In this document: positions 36,107-45,851 of the stretch, piece after piece
Numbering within the stretch: the first letter of the stretch is position 1
How the letters are laid out: the number at the start of each line of letters is the position of its first letter
Notes under the pieces: model-generated
What the model was told of the DNA's origin: nothing
What the model saw: the letters and a program-made list of their open reading frames with translations, nothing else
Database searches by the model: none
Source of the DNA: Actinomycetota bacterium
Lineage (GTDB): Bacteria; Actinomycetota; Aquicultoria; SKW223
Assembly (NCBI GenBank): GCA_026417515.1
Contig: JAOADC010000012.1
Coordinates: 1 to 46,691, forward strand
Direction of reading: 5' to 3'
DNA length: 46,691 nt
Position numbers and translations under genes: made by a program

Positions 36107-37219
36107 ATGCCGCAGTTGAGGGTTTATAGGTCCTTTATAAAGAAAGCCGCAGATTCAGGAAAGTACTTAGTCATCTGGGATGATAAAAGAAGATATGAAG
36201 GCCAATTCAAAGGGTTTGATCCACAAGGTGAATTTGTCATACTTGTTAACGTTCTCATCAAAGACGAAACAGAGGAGATAGAATCACCTGAAATCTTGAT
36301 TCCAATTGAAAATATAAAGATTGTCAGCACTGAGACGGAAAGTGAGCATTCGCGGAGAAGAAAGTTAAAAGCAGAAATTGAGACTGGCGTTTTGATGCCA
36401 GGCGTATCTCCTGAAAGTATAAGTAATATAACTGCTCCTAAACCTGAAAAGATATTTGTTGAATCAAAGACAGGTTTTCAAAAGGAATCAGAGGAACTTT
36501 CTGAAGAAGAGACGCCTTCTAAGGAAATTGAAAAAGTAGAGCCAAGTATTGAAGAAAGAGTTTCTGAGTTAGAAACTGAAGAAAAGAACGAAGCAGTCTC
36601 TGCTATTTCGGAAGAATTGGAAGAAAAGATTGAAAGTCAAGTTGAGAAGGCAGAGGAAGAAAAGATTGTAGGCGAAGATCTTGTTTCAGTTATCGACAAA
36701 GAAGTCGATACTTCAATTCTTTCAAAGGAAACTCGGGAACTTATTGAGAAGTTAAGCTCACAAAGAAGTGTGGAGGAGGTAAAGCCTTCTTCAGAAACCT
36801 TGAGTTCGACAAGCCCTTTAGAAGAGACCGCTCCAAGCGCTGAGATTCTGCCTTCTATTGAAACAATTGAAGAGCCAGAAAAGACTCAAGTTGTGGTTCC
36901 TAAACCTGAGATTCAACCAAGCGAACCTACAAAAAAGCCTGAGATGCCGGCACAGATAAAACAAAGAGAAGCGGTTGTTGAAAAGCCAGAGGCGCCAAAT
37001 ACTCAATCAAGAACTAAAACAGCAGTCATTGAGGAAAAGTCAAAAAAGGCGGCCTCATCAACTCTGTTCAAAAAAGCTACAGCAAGTAAGCCAGAAATAC
37101 CAAAGAGACGCATCGATCTTGGCACATTAATCCTCGACATAATTATTGTCATTTTGAGTATCGTTGCTATAGGAATACTTGCAGTAACCCTTTTTGACAT
37201 AAAACTTCCATTCTTTTAA
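36107..37219 (+). CDS. tail-anchored protein with N-terminal Sm-like domain and Glu-rich linker
   Basis: A 370-residue protein that I cannot assign to a named family. Residues about 1-78 look like a small beta-barrel of Sm/Lsm type (GKYLVIWDDKRRYEGQFKGF, FVILVNVLI, ILIPIENIKIVST). Residues about 80-335 are low-complexity, rich in Glu, Ser, Lys and Pro, and probably disordered. Residues about 338-366 are a single hydrophobic helix (LGTLILDIIIVILSIVAIGI) at the very C-terminus, a tail anchor. The predicted layout is a cytoplasmic barrel tethered to the membrane by a long flexible acidic arm. It begins after GAGGTGA and ends seven bases before the V-ATPase genes, so co-transcription is likely. 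It may be an assembly or stator-associated factor, or an RNA tether; neither is shown. Confidence 0.75.
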   Translation: MPQLRVYRSFIKKAADSGKYLVIWDDKRRYEGQFKGFDPQGEFVILVNVLIKDETEEIESPEILIPIENIKIVSTETESEHSRRRKLKAEIETGVLMPGVSPESISNITAPKPEKIFVESKTGFQKESEELSEEETPSKEIEKVEPSIEERVSELETEEKNEAVSAISEELEEKIESQVEKAEEEKIVGEDLVSVIDKEVDTSILSKETRELIEKLSSQRSVEEVKPSSETLSSTSPLEETAPSAEILPSIETIEEPEKTQVVVPKPEIQPSEPTKKPEMPAQIKQREAVVEKPEAPNTQSRTKTAVIEEKSKKAASSTLFKKATASKPEIPKRRIDLGTLILDIIIVILSIVAIGILAVTLFDIKLPFF

Positions 37220-37226
37220 TGAGAAG

Positions 37227-37544
37227 ATGATTGAAGACAGAATTAAGGAAGTAGAAAAGGCAGAAAACCTAGCTGCCGAAATAATAGAGGATGCGAAGAA
37301 ACAGGCAGAAGAAATCTCTTTAAATATAGCTTCTGAAAAGGAGATTTTAAGGAAAAAAATACTGAGCGAAGCATCCAGGGAAGCAGAAAAGATAAGAATT
37401 CAAGCAATTTCAATATCTGCAAAAAAAGAAGAAATAAGCAAGGAAGAGACTACCAAGAGATTAAAAGAGATTGAAGAGCGTTTTCAAAAAAAGAAAGGGG
37501 AATTGGTTGACCTTATTATAGAACGGGTAAAAGAATGGGCTTGA
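37227..37544 (+). CDS. ntpH: V/A-type ATPase peripheral stalk subunit H/G-like
   Basis: A 105-residue, almost entirely helical protein with heptad-like Glu/Lys/Ala repeats (AENLAAEIIEDAKKQAEEI). This resembles the subunit (AhaH/NtpF/G type) that pairs with subunit E to make the peripheral stalk of V/A-ATPases. Its position first in the operon, before subunit I, is that of this stalk subunit in archaeal-type operons. Assignment rests on composition, length and position. It overlaps subunit I by ten bases. Confidence 0.8.
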   Translation: MIEDRIKEVEKAENLAAEIIEDAKKQAEEISLNIASEKEILRKKILSEASREAEKIRIQAISISAKKEEISKEETTKRLKEIEERFQKKKGELVDLIIERVKEWA

Positions 37545-39511
37545 AACCAACTATAAAGTTTTCGGTTATCTGTCATCAGCAGGATGCCGGAAGGCTTCTT
37601 GATTATCTGTCGACTGAAAGAGTTCTTCATCCTGAACTACAAATTCAACAAGAACAAGGATTACTGATCAGGGAAGAAACAGAGCTTAGACAGAGACTTG
37701 CAAAGGTAGAATACTGTTTGAGCAAGATAGAACCTTTTATTCAAAAGGAAGGAATCAGATCAGCAATTGAAGAGAATAGGCCCAGTCTTTCTTATGATAA
37801 GTTCATCGAACTTGCATTGAATTTGGATGTATCGAACATCTTTGAAGAAATATCTTCTCTTTCAGAAAAAATCGAAGAGATTGAAGAAGATATAGATTTC
37901 CTGGAAAACGAATACAATAGGTTTATTCATTTTAGAAACATCAAATTATCGAAATCATCTTTTATCAATGAAAAAAGACGCCATTTCAGGGTACTTCTTG
38001 CTCAGGCCAAAAAGTCAGACTATGATCGATTTATTGAAACCTTGCCTGAACTTTCAGTGGCTTACAAAGTTATCCAGGAAGATAAGAGAAAAGAGAATTC
38101 GGTTCTATTTGTCCTCATCTACCATATCGAGCAGGACGAATCAGTAAGAAGAGGCCTTGCTGAAAACAGAGTCGAAATAGTTAATTTACCAACTGAAATG
38201 AAGGAAGATGAATCGTTTAGTGAGTATTTGGACAGAATTCAGTTAAGAAAGATTGAACTCAATCAAGAACTTATTAAATTAAAGGAAAAACTTTCAGCAT
38301 ATGTTTCACGCAGGTCTGAATTGATGGCTGCCTATGATTATTATTTTGCTGAATTAGAAAAATTCGAAAAAAGCCAACTTTTCTTGAAAACGTCAAGGTG
38401 CGTTTTGATTGAAGGATGGGTACCTCAAGAAAGAGCACGAAAACTTAAAGAAGAGGTTGAAAGACTTTTTATATGCGAAGCAACCATTTCTGAAGAAGAA
38501 AGAGTTGGAAAACCAAAACCAGTTATTCTTGAGAATAAAGGAATTCTTAAATCTGTTCAATTGCTCACTGAACTTTACGGATATCCAAGTTCAAACGAGC
38601 CCGACCCAACTCCTTTAATTGCTCCTTATTTTCTTCTGTTCTTTGGTATGTGCATTGGAGATGCTGGGTATGGTGCGCTTTTGTTACTATTAGGAATAAT
38701 ATTAAAGTTAAGGTTTAAGTTGAAGGAAACGGTAAAATCATTTGCTGACTTCTTCATTCTAGGTGGAGTTGGTGCTATCATTTTTGGCATTCTTTCAGCG
38801 AGTTACTTCTCAGTTGATGCAAAGTACCTTCCGGAGTTTTTACTGAGATTTAAGATTTTTGACCCAATTGAAAATCCTGTTGGTATTCTGGCGTTAAGCC
38901 TTGTTTTTGGATTGATTCATTTAATAACCGGTATTTTGGTCGGGGCTTACCTTTCCTTCAAGAATGATAAGAAAAGTCTGGTTTTTTTGGGTGAGATAGG
39001 CAAAGCGATGATAGTTCTTGGCGCTAGCGCTTATCTCTCTACCTTATTCATAAGAAAAAATAATTTAATAACTAACTTTGCTTCTTATACGCTTGTTGTT
39101 GGAGCTTTTCTAATTGTATTTTTCTCTTCGCCTGGTCAAAGAGGTTTGCTGAGAAGAATTCTTTCAGGTTTATATAATCTTTATGGTATGAGTTCTTATC
39201 TAGGCGATGTGAGTTCCTATGCTAGATTGATGGCGCTTATGTTAGCAGGCGTTCTCATAGGAATGGCTGTAAACATCCTAACTGGACTCTCAATTCAGAT
39301 TCTGGGTGTTTATGCAGGTTTTCCAATTGCAATCATTATTGGAATAGTGGGACATCTCTTTAACCTTGTAATGAGCATTGTTTCTGGCTTCATTCACTCG
39401 CTCAGATTACAGTTTGTAGAATACTTCAAACAGTTTTACTCTGATGGAGGTGTTAAATTCAACCCATTGGGAGTTAAGGAACGGTATATTAGAATTAGCG
39501 AGAAAGGGTAG
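37535..39511 (+). CDS. ntpI: V/A-type ATPase membrane subunit I (a-subunit)
   Basis: The 658-residue stator subunit that forms the ion half-channels against the K ring. Residues about 1-345 are cytoplasmic and largely coiled coil; the rest has about seven to eight membrane helices, beginning at YFLLFFGMCIGDAGYGALLL, a family hallmark. Later segments include LGDVSSYARLMALMLAGV and FNLVMSIVSGFIHSLRLQFVEYF, which carry the conserved arginine that faces the ring glutamate (cited by position, about residues 608-630). Length is typical. Confidence 0.95.
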   Translation: MGLKPTIKFSVICHQQDAGRLLDYLSTERVLHPELQIQQEQGLLIREETELRQRLAKVEYCLSKIEPFIQKEGIRSAIEENRPSLSYDKFIELALNLDVSNIFEEISSLSEKIEEIEEDIDFLENEYNRFIHFRNIKLSKSSFINEKRRHFRVLLAQAKKSDYDRFIETLPELSVAYKVIQEDKRKENSVLFVLIYHIEQDESVRRGLAENRVEIVNLPTEMKEDESFSEYLDRIQLRKIELNQELIKLKEKLSAYVSRRSELMAAYDYYFAELEKFEKSQLFLKTSRCVLIEGWVPQERARKLKEEVERLFICEATISEEERVGKPKPVILENKGILKSVQLLTELYGYPSSNEPDPTPLIAPYFLLFFGMCIGDAGYGALLLLLGIILKLRFKLKETVKSFADFFILGGVGAIIFGILSASYFSVDAKYLPEFLLRFKIFDPIENPVGILALSLVFGLIHLITGILVGAYLSFKNDKKSLVFLGEIGKAMIVLGASAYLSTLFIRKNNLITNFASYTLVVGAFLIVFFSSPGQRGLLRRILSGLYNLYGMSSYLGDVSSYARLMALMLAGVLIGMAVNILTGLSIQILGVYAGFPIAIIIGIVGHLFNLVMSIVSGFIHSLRLQFVEYFKQFYSDGGVKFNPLGVKERYIRISEKG

Positions 39512-39523
39512 AGGAGGTTTGCT

Positions 39524-40012
39524 ATGGAAACATTACTTGGATTGAAAGGTTTACACTGGGCATTGCTTGGAGGTGGTCTTGCAGCGGCTCTTGGAGCAGT
39601 TGGTTCATCAATTGGAGTTGCCAACGCTTCGAAGGTTGGTCAAGGAGTCTTGGCTGAAGATCCAGATAAATTTGGAAGTGTCCTCATTCTTACTTCTCTT
39701 CCTGGAACTCAAGGTTTTTACGGCTTCATCGTTGCGCTTCTCGTCTATGTGCTTTTTGGGCTTTCAAGCAACCCGAACTTACCTCTTAATGCAGGTATTG
39801 CAGTCTTTTTTGCGTGTCTGCCAGCAGCAATCGGTTTTGTTGTTTCAGCAATATTTCAGGGAACTTCTTCTCAAGCAGCAATCCTTTTGATTTCCAGGCA
39901 ACCTGAACAGATAGGTAAGGCACTGATCTTTCCTGCACTTGTTGAAACATATGCTGTTACTTCACTCGTTGTCACTGTCTTTTTCTTACTCGTTGCGAGG
40001 GCGCTTTTGTAG
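39524..40012 (+). CDS. ntpK: V/A-type ATPase proteolipid subunit K with Na+-binding signature
   Basis: A 162-residue ring subunit with four membrane helices in two hairpins, a fused double c-subunit as in E. hirae NtpK. The ion-binding glutamate is E141 in FPALVETYAV, helix 4. The other NtpK Na+ ligands are also present: L59, T62 and Q63 in SLPGTQGFYGF, and Q112 in IFQGTSSQ. Y66, which bonds the glutamate there, is kept too. The 29-residue spacing Q112 to E141 equals Q110 to E139 in E. hirae. The first hairpin has no acidic ion site, so there is one site per subunit. Na+ coupling is inferred from this. Confidence 0.95.
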   Translation: METLLGLKGLHWALLGGGLAAALGAVGSSIGVANASKVGQGVLAEDPDKFGSVLILTSLPGTQGFYGFIVALLVYVLFGLSSNPNLPLNAGIAVFFACLPAAIGFVVSAIFQGTSSQAAILLISRQPEQIGKALIFPALVETYAVTSLVVTVFFLLVARALL

Positions 40013-40013
40013 T

Positions 40014-40595
40014 ATGGGAATTGAAAGAATAATTAATAAGATAATTGAAGATGCTAAGTTAGAGGCAGACTCTATAGTTAAGGAAGCAGAAGCGAAAAGG
40101 ATAGAAGAACTCGAAAATGCAAAGAAAGAGTTCTTGGTTCAAGCAAATCAAATCATCTCTACAGCAAAGAAGGAAGCTCAGACAATTAGGCAGCGATCAG
40201 AGTCAAGAATTCTTTTAGAACAAAGAAAAGAAATTTCTATGCTTAAGGAGAGAATAGTTACTGAATTGATTGCCGAAGCGATTAGAAAGATAAAAAAAGA
40301 AGATTCCGAAACATTGAAGAAAATTTTAAAGAAGATGATTCTTAGTTCAGAGATATCAGGCGCGGTAGAAGTAAGGGCTTCAACTGATTTAAAGAAGATA
40401 TTCAATTCAAAGTTCATTGAAGAACTGAACTCTTCACTTCCTGAATCTATGTTGGTGATGTCGACTGTTGAGCCAGAAGAATCTGACGTTGAATTGGTGT
40501 TGAAAAACTACAGTGTGAAGATAAATATAAAAGATTTTTTTGATTCGAAAAGATCTGAGATTGCCAAAGAGATATTTGATTTTCTGGAGATTTGA
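40014..40595 (+). CDS. ntpE: V/A-type ATPase subunit E
   Basis: A 193-residue peripheral-stalk subunit. The N-terminal half is a long charged helix (IIEDAKLEADSIVKEAEAKR) that pairs with subunit H/G. The C-terminal half is an alpha/beta head that binds the A3B3 ring. I start it at ATG 40014, one base after the subunit K stop; the open frame further upstream lies inside ntpK and encodes unrelated hydrophobic residues. The stop TGA is followed at once by the ATG of subunit C. Confidence 0.9.
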   Translation: MGIERIINKIIEDAKLEADSIVKEAEAKRIEELENAKKEFLVQANQIISTAKKEAQTIRQRSESRILLEQRKEISMLKERIVTELIAEAIRKIKKEDSETLKKILKKMILSSEISGAVEVRASTDLKKIFNSKFIEELNSSLPESMLVMSTVEPEESDVELVLKNYSVKINIKDFFDSKRSEIAKEIFDFLEI

Positions 40596-41567
40596 ATGGT
40601 TTTAAAGATTGATAAATCAAGAATAGATTTTTTATGTGGATATCTCTTTGCAAAACAGAAGAAACTTCTCTCTGAACATCAACTTGAACTTTTGCAGAGT
40701 GTGAAGAACTTTGAAGAACTCTACTCAATCATTACAGGAACAGCATTTCACCACCTTGTTAGAGATGGTGGTTATGATTTATCTCAGATATATGTGATGG
40801 AACATGGAGCAGGAGAAGAATTTAGAAGATTATTAAAGATTGAGCCCACCATTATTTTTCTTTCGGTTTTAAATGAAGTCTTTGAAGCGATGAAGTTAAT
40901 TCTTTTAAGCGAAGAAAAGAGCAAATTTTCAAACAGGCTTTTTACCTGTGGATTCTATGGGTATGAACTTGAAAGTCCCGTCTGTATTGATACTAATGAA
41001 GGAGATGTATCCTGTTTTCTAAAGATGATTAAGAAAGAAATATCAGGATTTGAAAGTGTTTTTGATTTAGATTTAAAAGTATTTAAGGTTAAAAGATTGA
41101 TTAGGCGCATTTATGCTGATGCGATTGGTGGAGAAATGAAAGATTTTCTCCATAAACAGGAGATACTTGAAGATGTTTATCTTCTCACGCTTTTACTTTT
41201 TGAAGAGAGATATCTCCTGGAAAATGAAAGACAGAGAGATTTGATTAGTTCTCTGAATGCTCAATTCTATGATGCTTTTTTAGAGGGAGAGAGGAGGCAG
41301 GACAAGAAAGTCTTCTTTGAAAGAATTTCAAGAATTGTACCTAACCTGAGAAAACAAATTGTACAGATTATTTTTGCCAGTTCGCCAGAAGAGGCTGAGA
41401 AGGCTTTCAATATGGTAATGGAAAGACTTATTTCTGAATACTCACTAAGAACTGTAAGCGAGATCTATCCATTTATTTTTGTAAGAAGGTATATGTATCA
41501 ATTAAAAGAAATTAAACGAGCCTATGTATCTTTGATGGAAAAGCCAGTTAGTGGGGAGGCAGCTTGA
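40596..41567 (+). CDS. ntpC: V/A-type ATPase subunit C (d-type)
   Basis: A 323-residue helical protein matching the AC39/NtpC family in size and position. It forms the funnel-shaped socket that couples the central D-F shaft to the K ring. Conservation to family motifs is low, as usual; segments such as IVPNLRKQIVQIIF and FIFVRRYMYQLKEIKRAY at the C-terminus are typical. It is placed between E and F as in other V/A operons. The stop overlaps the start of the F gene. Confidence 0.85.
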   Translation: MVLKIDKSRIDFLCGYLFAKQKKLLSEHQLELLQSVKNFEELYSIITGTAFHHLVRDGGYDLSQIYVMEHGAGEEFRRLLKIEPTIIFLSVLNEVFEAMKLILLSEEKSKFSNRLFTCGFYGYELESPVCIDTNEGDVSCFLKMIKKEISGFESVFDLDLKVFKVKRLIRRIYADAIGGEMKDFLHKQEILEDVYLLTLLLFEERYLLENERQRDLISSLNAQFYDAFLEGERRQDKKVFFERISRIVPNLRKQIVQIIFASSPEEAEKAFNMVMERLISEYSLRTVSEIYPFIFVRRYMYQLKEIKRAYVSLMEKPVSGEAA

Positions 41568-41905
41568 TGCAGTCAGTAGACAGGCCATCAAATGTTTTCG
41601 TGGTTGCTGATGAAGTTACTGCAAGTTTTTATGCAACATCTGGCATACAGTTCTTAAGCGGTGAACTTTTCGAGGATGAACTGATTATTGAGTTCTTAAA
41701 TTCCTATGGATGTGAACTTCTATTGGTTGCTGAAGAATATTGGGAGAAAGTCAAGAAGTTTTCAAACTCATCTGATTTTCCACCAGTAATGCTGATACCT
41801 TCGTTTAAGACGGGCTCGACAGATAGTTTACCAGCTCTTAAAGAATTATCTGAAAGAGCAGTCGGCATAAGTTTTATAGGTGAAGAGGTTGATGATGAGA
41901 TCTAA
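41567..41905 (+). CDS. ntpF: V/A-type ATPase subunit F
   Basis: A 112-residue protein of the F subunit type, a Rossmann-like domain that binds subunit D in the central rotor shaft. It has [20 protein letters not shown], the family's opening strand-loop-helix, and VMLIPSFKT. The start is ATG 41567, eight bases from GGGGAGG; the TTG three bases upstream is less likely. Subunit A begins inside its last codons. Confidence 0.88.
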   Translation: MQSVDRPSNVFVVADEVTASFYATSGIQFLSGELFEDELIIEFLNSYGCELLLVAEEYWEKVKKFSNSSDFPPVMLIPSFKTGSTDSLPALKELSERAVGISFIGEEVDDEI

Positions 41906-43661
41906 TGAAGTAGTTGTTGGCAGCATAAAAAGAGTTTCAGGTCCACTTGTGGTTGCTGAAGGGCTCAGTGGTGCAAAGATGTTTGATCTGGTCAAGGTGG
42001 GCGATGAAGGGCTGGTCGGTGAAATCATTGAAATGCGTTCAGAACTTGCCTTTATTCAGGTCTATGAAACAACAGACGGTTTAAAACCTGGCGATAAGGT
42101 AGTTTCTACTGGAAAACCACTATCTGTTGAACTTGGGCCAGGTCTGCTTGGAACAATATACGATGGTGTTGAGAGACCTTTAAAATCACTCGAAGAAAAA
42201 TGGGGCCATTTCATCATAAGAGGGGCTGAAGCTCCAGCATTGGACAGAAAAAAGAAATGGCATTTTATGCCTAAGGTTAAACCAGGAGATGAGGTTGAGC
42301 CAGGAGATATCATTGGAGAAGTTCAGGAAACAATAAACTTCGTTCATCGAATTATGATCCCACCTAATGCACCATCTGGTGTGGTTGAAGAGATCTACGA
42401 AGGTGGATTTTCAGTTGAAGAAACAATCTGTGTTATTAGAACAAAGGGTGGAGAAAAGTTTGAGGTTAAAATGCTCCAAGAATGGCCAGTGAGAATTCCA
42501 AGGCCATTCAAATCAAAACTGATGCCTTCAGAACCTCTTGTCTGCGGTCAGAGGGTAATTGACACTTTCTTTCCACTTGTTAAAGGTGGAACAGCCTGCA
42601 TTCCTGGACCGTTTGGAAGTGGAAAGACAGTAACGCAACATCAGCTTGCTAAGTGGTCCAACTCCGATATTGTTGTTTTTGTTGGATGTGGCGAAAGAGG
42701 CAACGAAATGACAGATGTTTTACTTGAGTTCCCAACCCTTGAAGACCCTTACACAGGTAGACCGCTTATGGAAAGAACGGTCTTAATTGCCAATACTTCA
42801 AATATGCCTGTTGCTGCAAGAGAAGCATCAATTTATACAGGCATAGCCATTGCTGAGTATTTCAGAGATATGGGCTACGATGTAACCCTTCAGGCAGACT
42901 CAACTTCAAGATGGGCTGAAGCATTAAGGGAAATCTCAGGCAGACTTGAGGAAATGCCTGGCGAGGAAGGATATCCTGCCTACCTTACAAGCAGATTGGC
43001 AGCATTCTATGAACGAGCAGGTGTTGTCCAGTGTCTGGGTAAACCTGAACGCAAGGGATCGATTACAGCCATCGGGTCAGTTTCGCCGCCTGGTGGAGAT
43101 CTCTCTGAACCTGTCGTTCAGGCAACTTTAAGGGTTGTAAAGGTTTTCTGGGCACTTGAAGATAGGCTTGCTTATGAGCGTCATTTTCCAGCCATTAACT
43201 GGCTTAATAGTTATTCACTGTATTTGAATCGAGTGGCATCATATTACGACAGAGAAGTTGCATCTGATTTCAGTGAACTTATAAAGGAAGGTATGAGCAT
43301 TTTACAGAAAGAAGATGAGTTAAAAGAAATCGTCAGGCTAGTTGGAATTGAGGCTCTTTCTGGTGAAGAAAGAATACTTCTCGAAACTGCAAGATCCATT
43401 CGAGAAGATTTTCTTCAGCAAAATGCATTTCATAGTGTGGATTCTTTTACTTCTCTTAAAAAACAGTATTTGATGCTTAAAAACATTATCAGCTTTTATA
43501 GATATGCGGTCGAGGAATTTCGGCATGGTCTTGATCTGGAAACCATCTTGAATTCACCGGTTAGAGTTGAGATTTCAAGAATGAAATTTGTCCCTGAAAG
43601 CGAGATTGAGACTCTGGAAAAAATAGAAGAAAGCATCAGATCGAATTTTAAGAGGAAGTGA
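41895..43661 (+). CDS. ntpA: V/A-type ATPase catalytic subunit A
   Basis: The 588-residue catalytic subunit. It has the beta-barrel start ([20 protein letters not shown]), the A-specific non-homologous insert (residues about 115-190, with [20 protein letters not shown]), Walker [11 protein letters not shown] near residue 237, the GCGERGNEM segment with the catalytic glutamate, and [21 protein letters not shown] start it at ATG 41895, six bases after AGAGG; ATG 41892 and TTG 41889 are less well spaced. It overlaps subunit F by 11 bases. Confidence 0.96.
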   Translation: MRSNEVVVGSIKRVSGPLVVAEGLSGAKMFDLVKVGDEGLVGEIIEMRSELAFIQVYETTDGLKPGDKVVSTGKPLSVELGPGLLGTIYDGVERPLKSLEEKWGHFIIRGAEAPALDRKKKWHFMPKVKPGDEVEPGDIIGEVQETINFVHRIMIPPNAPSGVVEEIYEGGFSVEETICVIRTKGGEKFEVKMLQEWPVRIPRPFKSKLMPSEPLVCGQRVIDTFFPLVKGGTACIPGPFGSGKTVTQHQLAKWSNSDIVVFVGCGERGNEMTDVLLEFPTLEDPYTGRPLMERTVLIANTSNMPVAAREASIYTGIAIAEYFRDMGYDVTLQADSTSRWAEALREISGRLEEMPGEEGYPAYLTSRLAAFYERAGVVQCLGKPERKGSITAIGSVSPPGGDLSEPVVQATLRVVKVFWALEDRLAYERHFPAINWLNSYSLYLNRVASYYDREVASDFSELIKEGMSILQKEDELKEIVRLVGIEALSGEERILLETARSIREDFLQQNAFHSVDSFTSLKKQYLMLKNIISFYRYAVEEFRHGLDLETILNSPVRVEISRMKFVPESEIETLEKIEESIRSNFKRK

Positions 43662-43668
43662 ATAGTTG

Positions 43669-45051
43669 ATGTACAGGGAATTTAAAAGCATAAGAGATAT
43701 TGTAGGACCACTGATATTTGTTGAGGGCGTATCTGATGCAAGACTTGGAGAACTGGTTGAAATTGATTATGGACACAAGGTTGGACTTGGTACAGTCCTT
43801 GAAACCTCGTCTGAATACGCACTCGTCCAGAGTTTTGAGTCGCCACAGGGTCTTTCACCTAAAGTAGGTAAAGTTAGGTTCAGAGGCAAGAATCTAAAAA
43901 TCGAACTTTCGGAAGAACTTCTCGGTAGAGCGTTGAATGGCCTGGGTCAACCCATCGATGGTGCACCGCTTCCCCCAGGAGAGGAAGAAAGAGACATCAA
44001 TGGTGGTGTTATCAATCCATTTTCAAGAGATTATCCTACAGATTTCATCCAAACAGGAATTTCAGCAATTGACGGGTTGAATCCTCTGGTTAGGGGACAG
44101 AAATTACCAATTTTTTCAGGTTCAGGTCTTCCGCACCAAAGAATCGCAGCCCAGATAGCCAGACAGGCTACAGTAAGAGGTGTTCAAGAACCCTTTGCTG
44201 TCGTTTTTGCAGCAATGGGAATCACTTTTGAAGAAGCTAGTTTTTTCATAAATGTATTTGAAGAAACTGGCGCTCTTTCTCGAGCAGTTCTTCTCATCAA
44301 CTTAGCAAATGATCCACCAATTGAAAGAATTATGACTCCAAGGATTGCACTGACAATTGCCGAATTTTTAGCATTTGAAAAGGATATGCATGTGCTTGTT
44401 ATTCTGACAGATATGACATATTACTGTGAGGCTTTGCGTGAAGTCTCTGCAGCGAGAAGAGAAGTTCCTGGAAGACGTGGTTATCCAGGATATATGTATA
44501 CCGACCTTGCCACAATTTACGAAAGGGCAGGAAGAATAAAGGGCAAAAAGGGTTCAATAACTCAGATTCCAATTTTGACTATGCCTGAGGATGATAAGAC
44601 GCATCCCATACCTGACCTTACAGGCTATATAACAGAAGGTCAGATTGTTCTTTCAAGGGAACTGCATAGAAAGGGAATTTACCCACCGATTGATATTCTG
44701 CCTTCTTTGTCGCGACTTAAAGAAAAAGGCATTGGAGAAGGAAAAACTCGCAAAGATCACTCACCACTTTCAAACCAACTTTTTTCTGCCTATGCTAGAG
44801 GTATAGAAGCAAGGGAACTCCTGGTTGTTCTTGGCGAAGCAGCATTAACTGATGTTGACAAAGCATATGTTAAATTTGCAGAAGAATTTGAAAAATCTTT
44901 CATCTCGCAAGGTGAATATGAGTCCAGAAGCATTGAGCAGACACTTGATATAGGTTGGAATCTTTTAAGAATTCTACCTGAGTCAGAAATCAAGAGGATT
45001 CCGCCAGATATTTTGAACGAGTTTTTTAATTCTGATAAGAGTGAGAACTGA
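43669..45051 (+). CDS. ntpB: V/A-type ATPase regulatory subunit B
   Basis: The 460-residue non-catalytic nucleotide-site subunit. It has [10 protein letters not shown] at the start, [34 protein letters not shown], and [18 protein letters not shown] in place of a Walker A loop, which marks B rather than [21 protein letters not shown] follows. ATG 43669 matches the usual N-terminus of the family, although TTG 43666 has marginally better SD spacing. Its stop overlaps the start of subunit D by one base. Confidence 0.96.
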   Translation: MYREFKSIRDIVGPLIFVEGVSDARLGELVEIDYGHKVGLGTVLETSSEYALVQSFESPQGLSPKVGKVRFRGKNLKIELSEELLGRALNGLGQPIDGAPLPPGEEERDINGGVINPFSRDYPTDFIQTGISAIDGLNPLVRGQKLPIFSGSGLPHQRIAAQIARQATVRGVQEPFAVVFAAMGITFEEASFFINVFEETGALSRAVLLINLANDPPIERIMTPRIALTIAEFLAFEKDMHVLVILTDMTYYCEALREVSAARREVPGRRGYPGYMYTDLATIYERAGRIKGKKGSITQIPILTMPEDDKTHPIPDLTGYITEGQIVLSRELHRKGIYPPIDILPSLSRLKEKGIGEGKTRKDHSPLSNQLFSAYARGIEARELLVVLGEAALTDVDKAYVKFAEEFEKSFISQGEYESRSIEQTLDIGWNLLRILPESEIKRIPPDILNEFFNSDKSEN

Positions 45052-45680
45052 TGCCACAGAAGAAAATCAATCCTAACAGAATGGAATTAATGAAGTTAAA
45101 GAAAAGGTTGAGACTTGCAGTTCGTGGTCATAAATTGATGAAAGATAAGTTCGACGAGTTGCTGAAGGAGTTTTTTGAACTTGCAAAGGGCGTGTACAAA
45201 AAGCGAAAAATCATTGAACGAAAACTTTTAGAGGCTTACGGTGTTTGGGCAAGGGAATTGGCATTACACGAATACGATCTCTTACCTGTGCTATCAAAAT
45301 CGATTTCTCGTTCGATAAGAGTTCAAAGAGTCGTCACCAGGAGAGTGGGGACTGAATACATAAGTTTTAAAACGAGCATAGAAGAAGATTTGCCTTTGAT
45401 TTTTACTTTTGAATGGAGCCCAAAGATACAAGAAACTCTAAAAAACTCAAAAGAGCTTGTAACTGAACTTATTGAACTTGCTGGAATGGAGATTTCATTA
45501 AGAAACTTAGCATCAGAGATGGAAAGGACGAGAAGAAGAGTTAATGCACTCGAACAAGTGCTTATACCTCAGATAGAGAGCCAGATCAAGCAGGTTCAGG
45601 CGAAGTTAGATGAACTCGACAGAGAATCGAGAACCAGGGTAGCCAAAGTAAAGGATATGCTTGAGAAGAGAAGTGCCTGA
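45051..45680 (+). CDS. ntpD: V/A-type ATPase subunit D
   Basis: The 209-residue central shaft subunit, a long antiparallel coiled coil. The N-terminal signature NPNRMELMKLKKRLRLAVRGHKLMKDKFDEL is typical (cited by position, residues 8-38), as is the C-terminal segment RRRVNALEQVLIPQIESQI. It rotates inside the A3B3 ring with subunit F. It is the last gene of the operon. Confidence 0.95.
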   Translation: MPQKKINPNRMELMKLKKRLRLAVRGHKLMKDKFDELLKEFFELAKGVYKKRKIIERKLLEAYGVWARELALHEYDLLPVLSKSISRSIRVQRVVTRRVGTEYISFKTSIEEDLPLIFTFEWSPKIQETLKNSKELVTELIELAGMEISLRNLASEMERTRRRVNALEQVLIPQIESQIKQVQAKLDELDRESRTRVAKVKDMLEKRSA

Positions 45681-45684
45681 AATA

Positions 45685-45720
45685 TTCGCTTAGTTTACAT
45701 CTTCATCTAAGTGAACTTTT
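45685..45720 (+). terminator. weak terminator-like hairpin after the V-ATPase operon
   Basis: TTCGCTTAG (45685-45693) pairs with CTAAGTGAA (45707-45715) with one G-U, across a 13-base loop, followed by CTTTTATC. The stem is AT-rich with a short U tract, so efficiency is doubtful. Confidence 0.45.
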
Positions 45721-45812
45721 ATCTATCAATAAGAAACTTTGTTTGATTATGATTCCATTTTTTCAATACAAACTAACCCTTAAAAAGGAAAAAAGAAAAC
45801 AATCTGTAGATT

Positions 45813-45835
45813 AGTAAAATATTTAGAGTTTTACT
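45813..45835 (-). terminator. possible terminator hairpin of the convergent tldD/pmbA gene
   Basis: AGTAAAA (45813-45819) and TTTTACT (45829-45835) form a seven-pair AT-rich stem about 16 bases past the end of the minus-strand gene. There is only a poor T run on that strand. The rest of this intergenic stretch (45681-45851) shows nothing else. Confidence 0.35.
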
Positions 45836-45851
45836 TTAAATTTATGGATAA

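Noticed and set aside
36780-37060. Possible tandem repeats in the Glu/Pro-rich linker of the Sm-like protein
   Set aside because: The segment is compositionally biased, but I could find no regular repeat unit at DNA or protein level.
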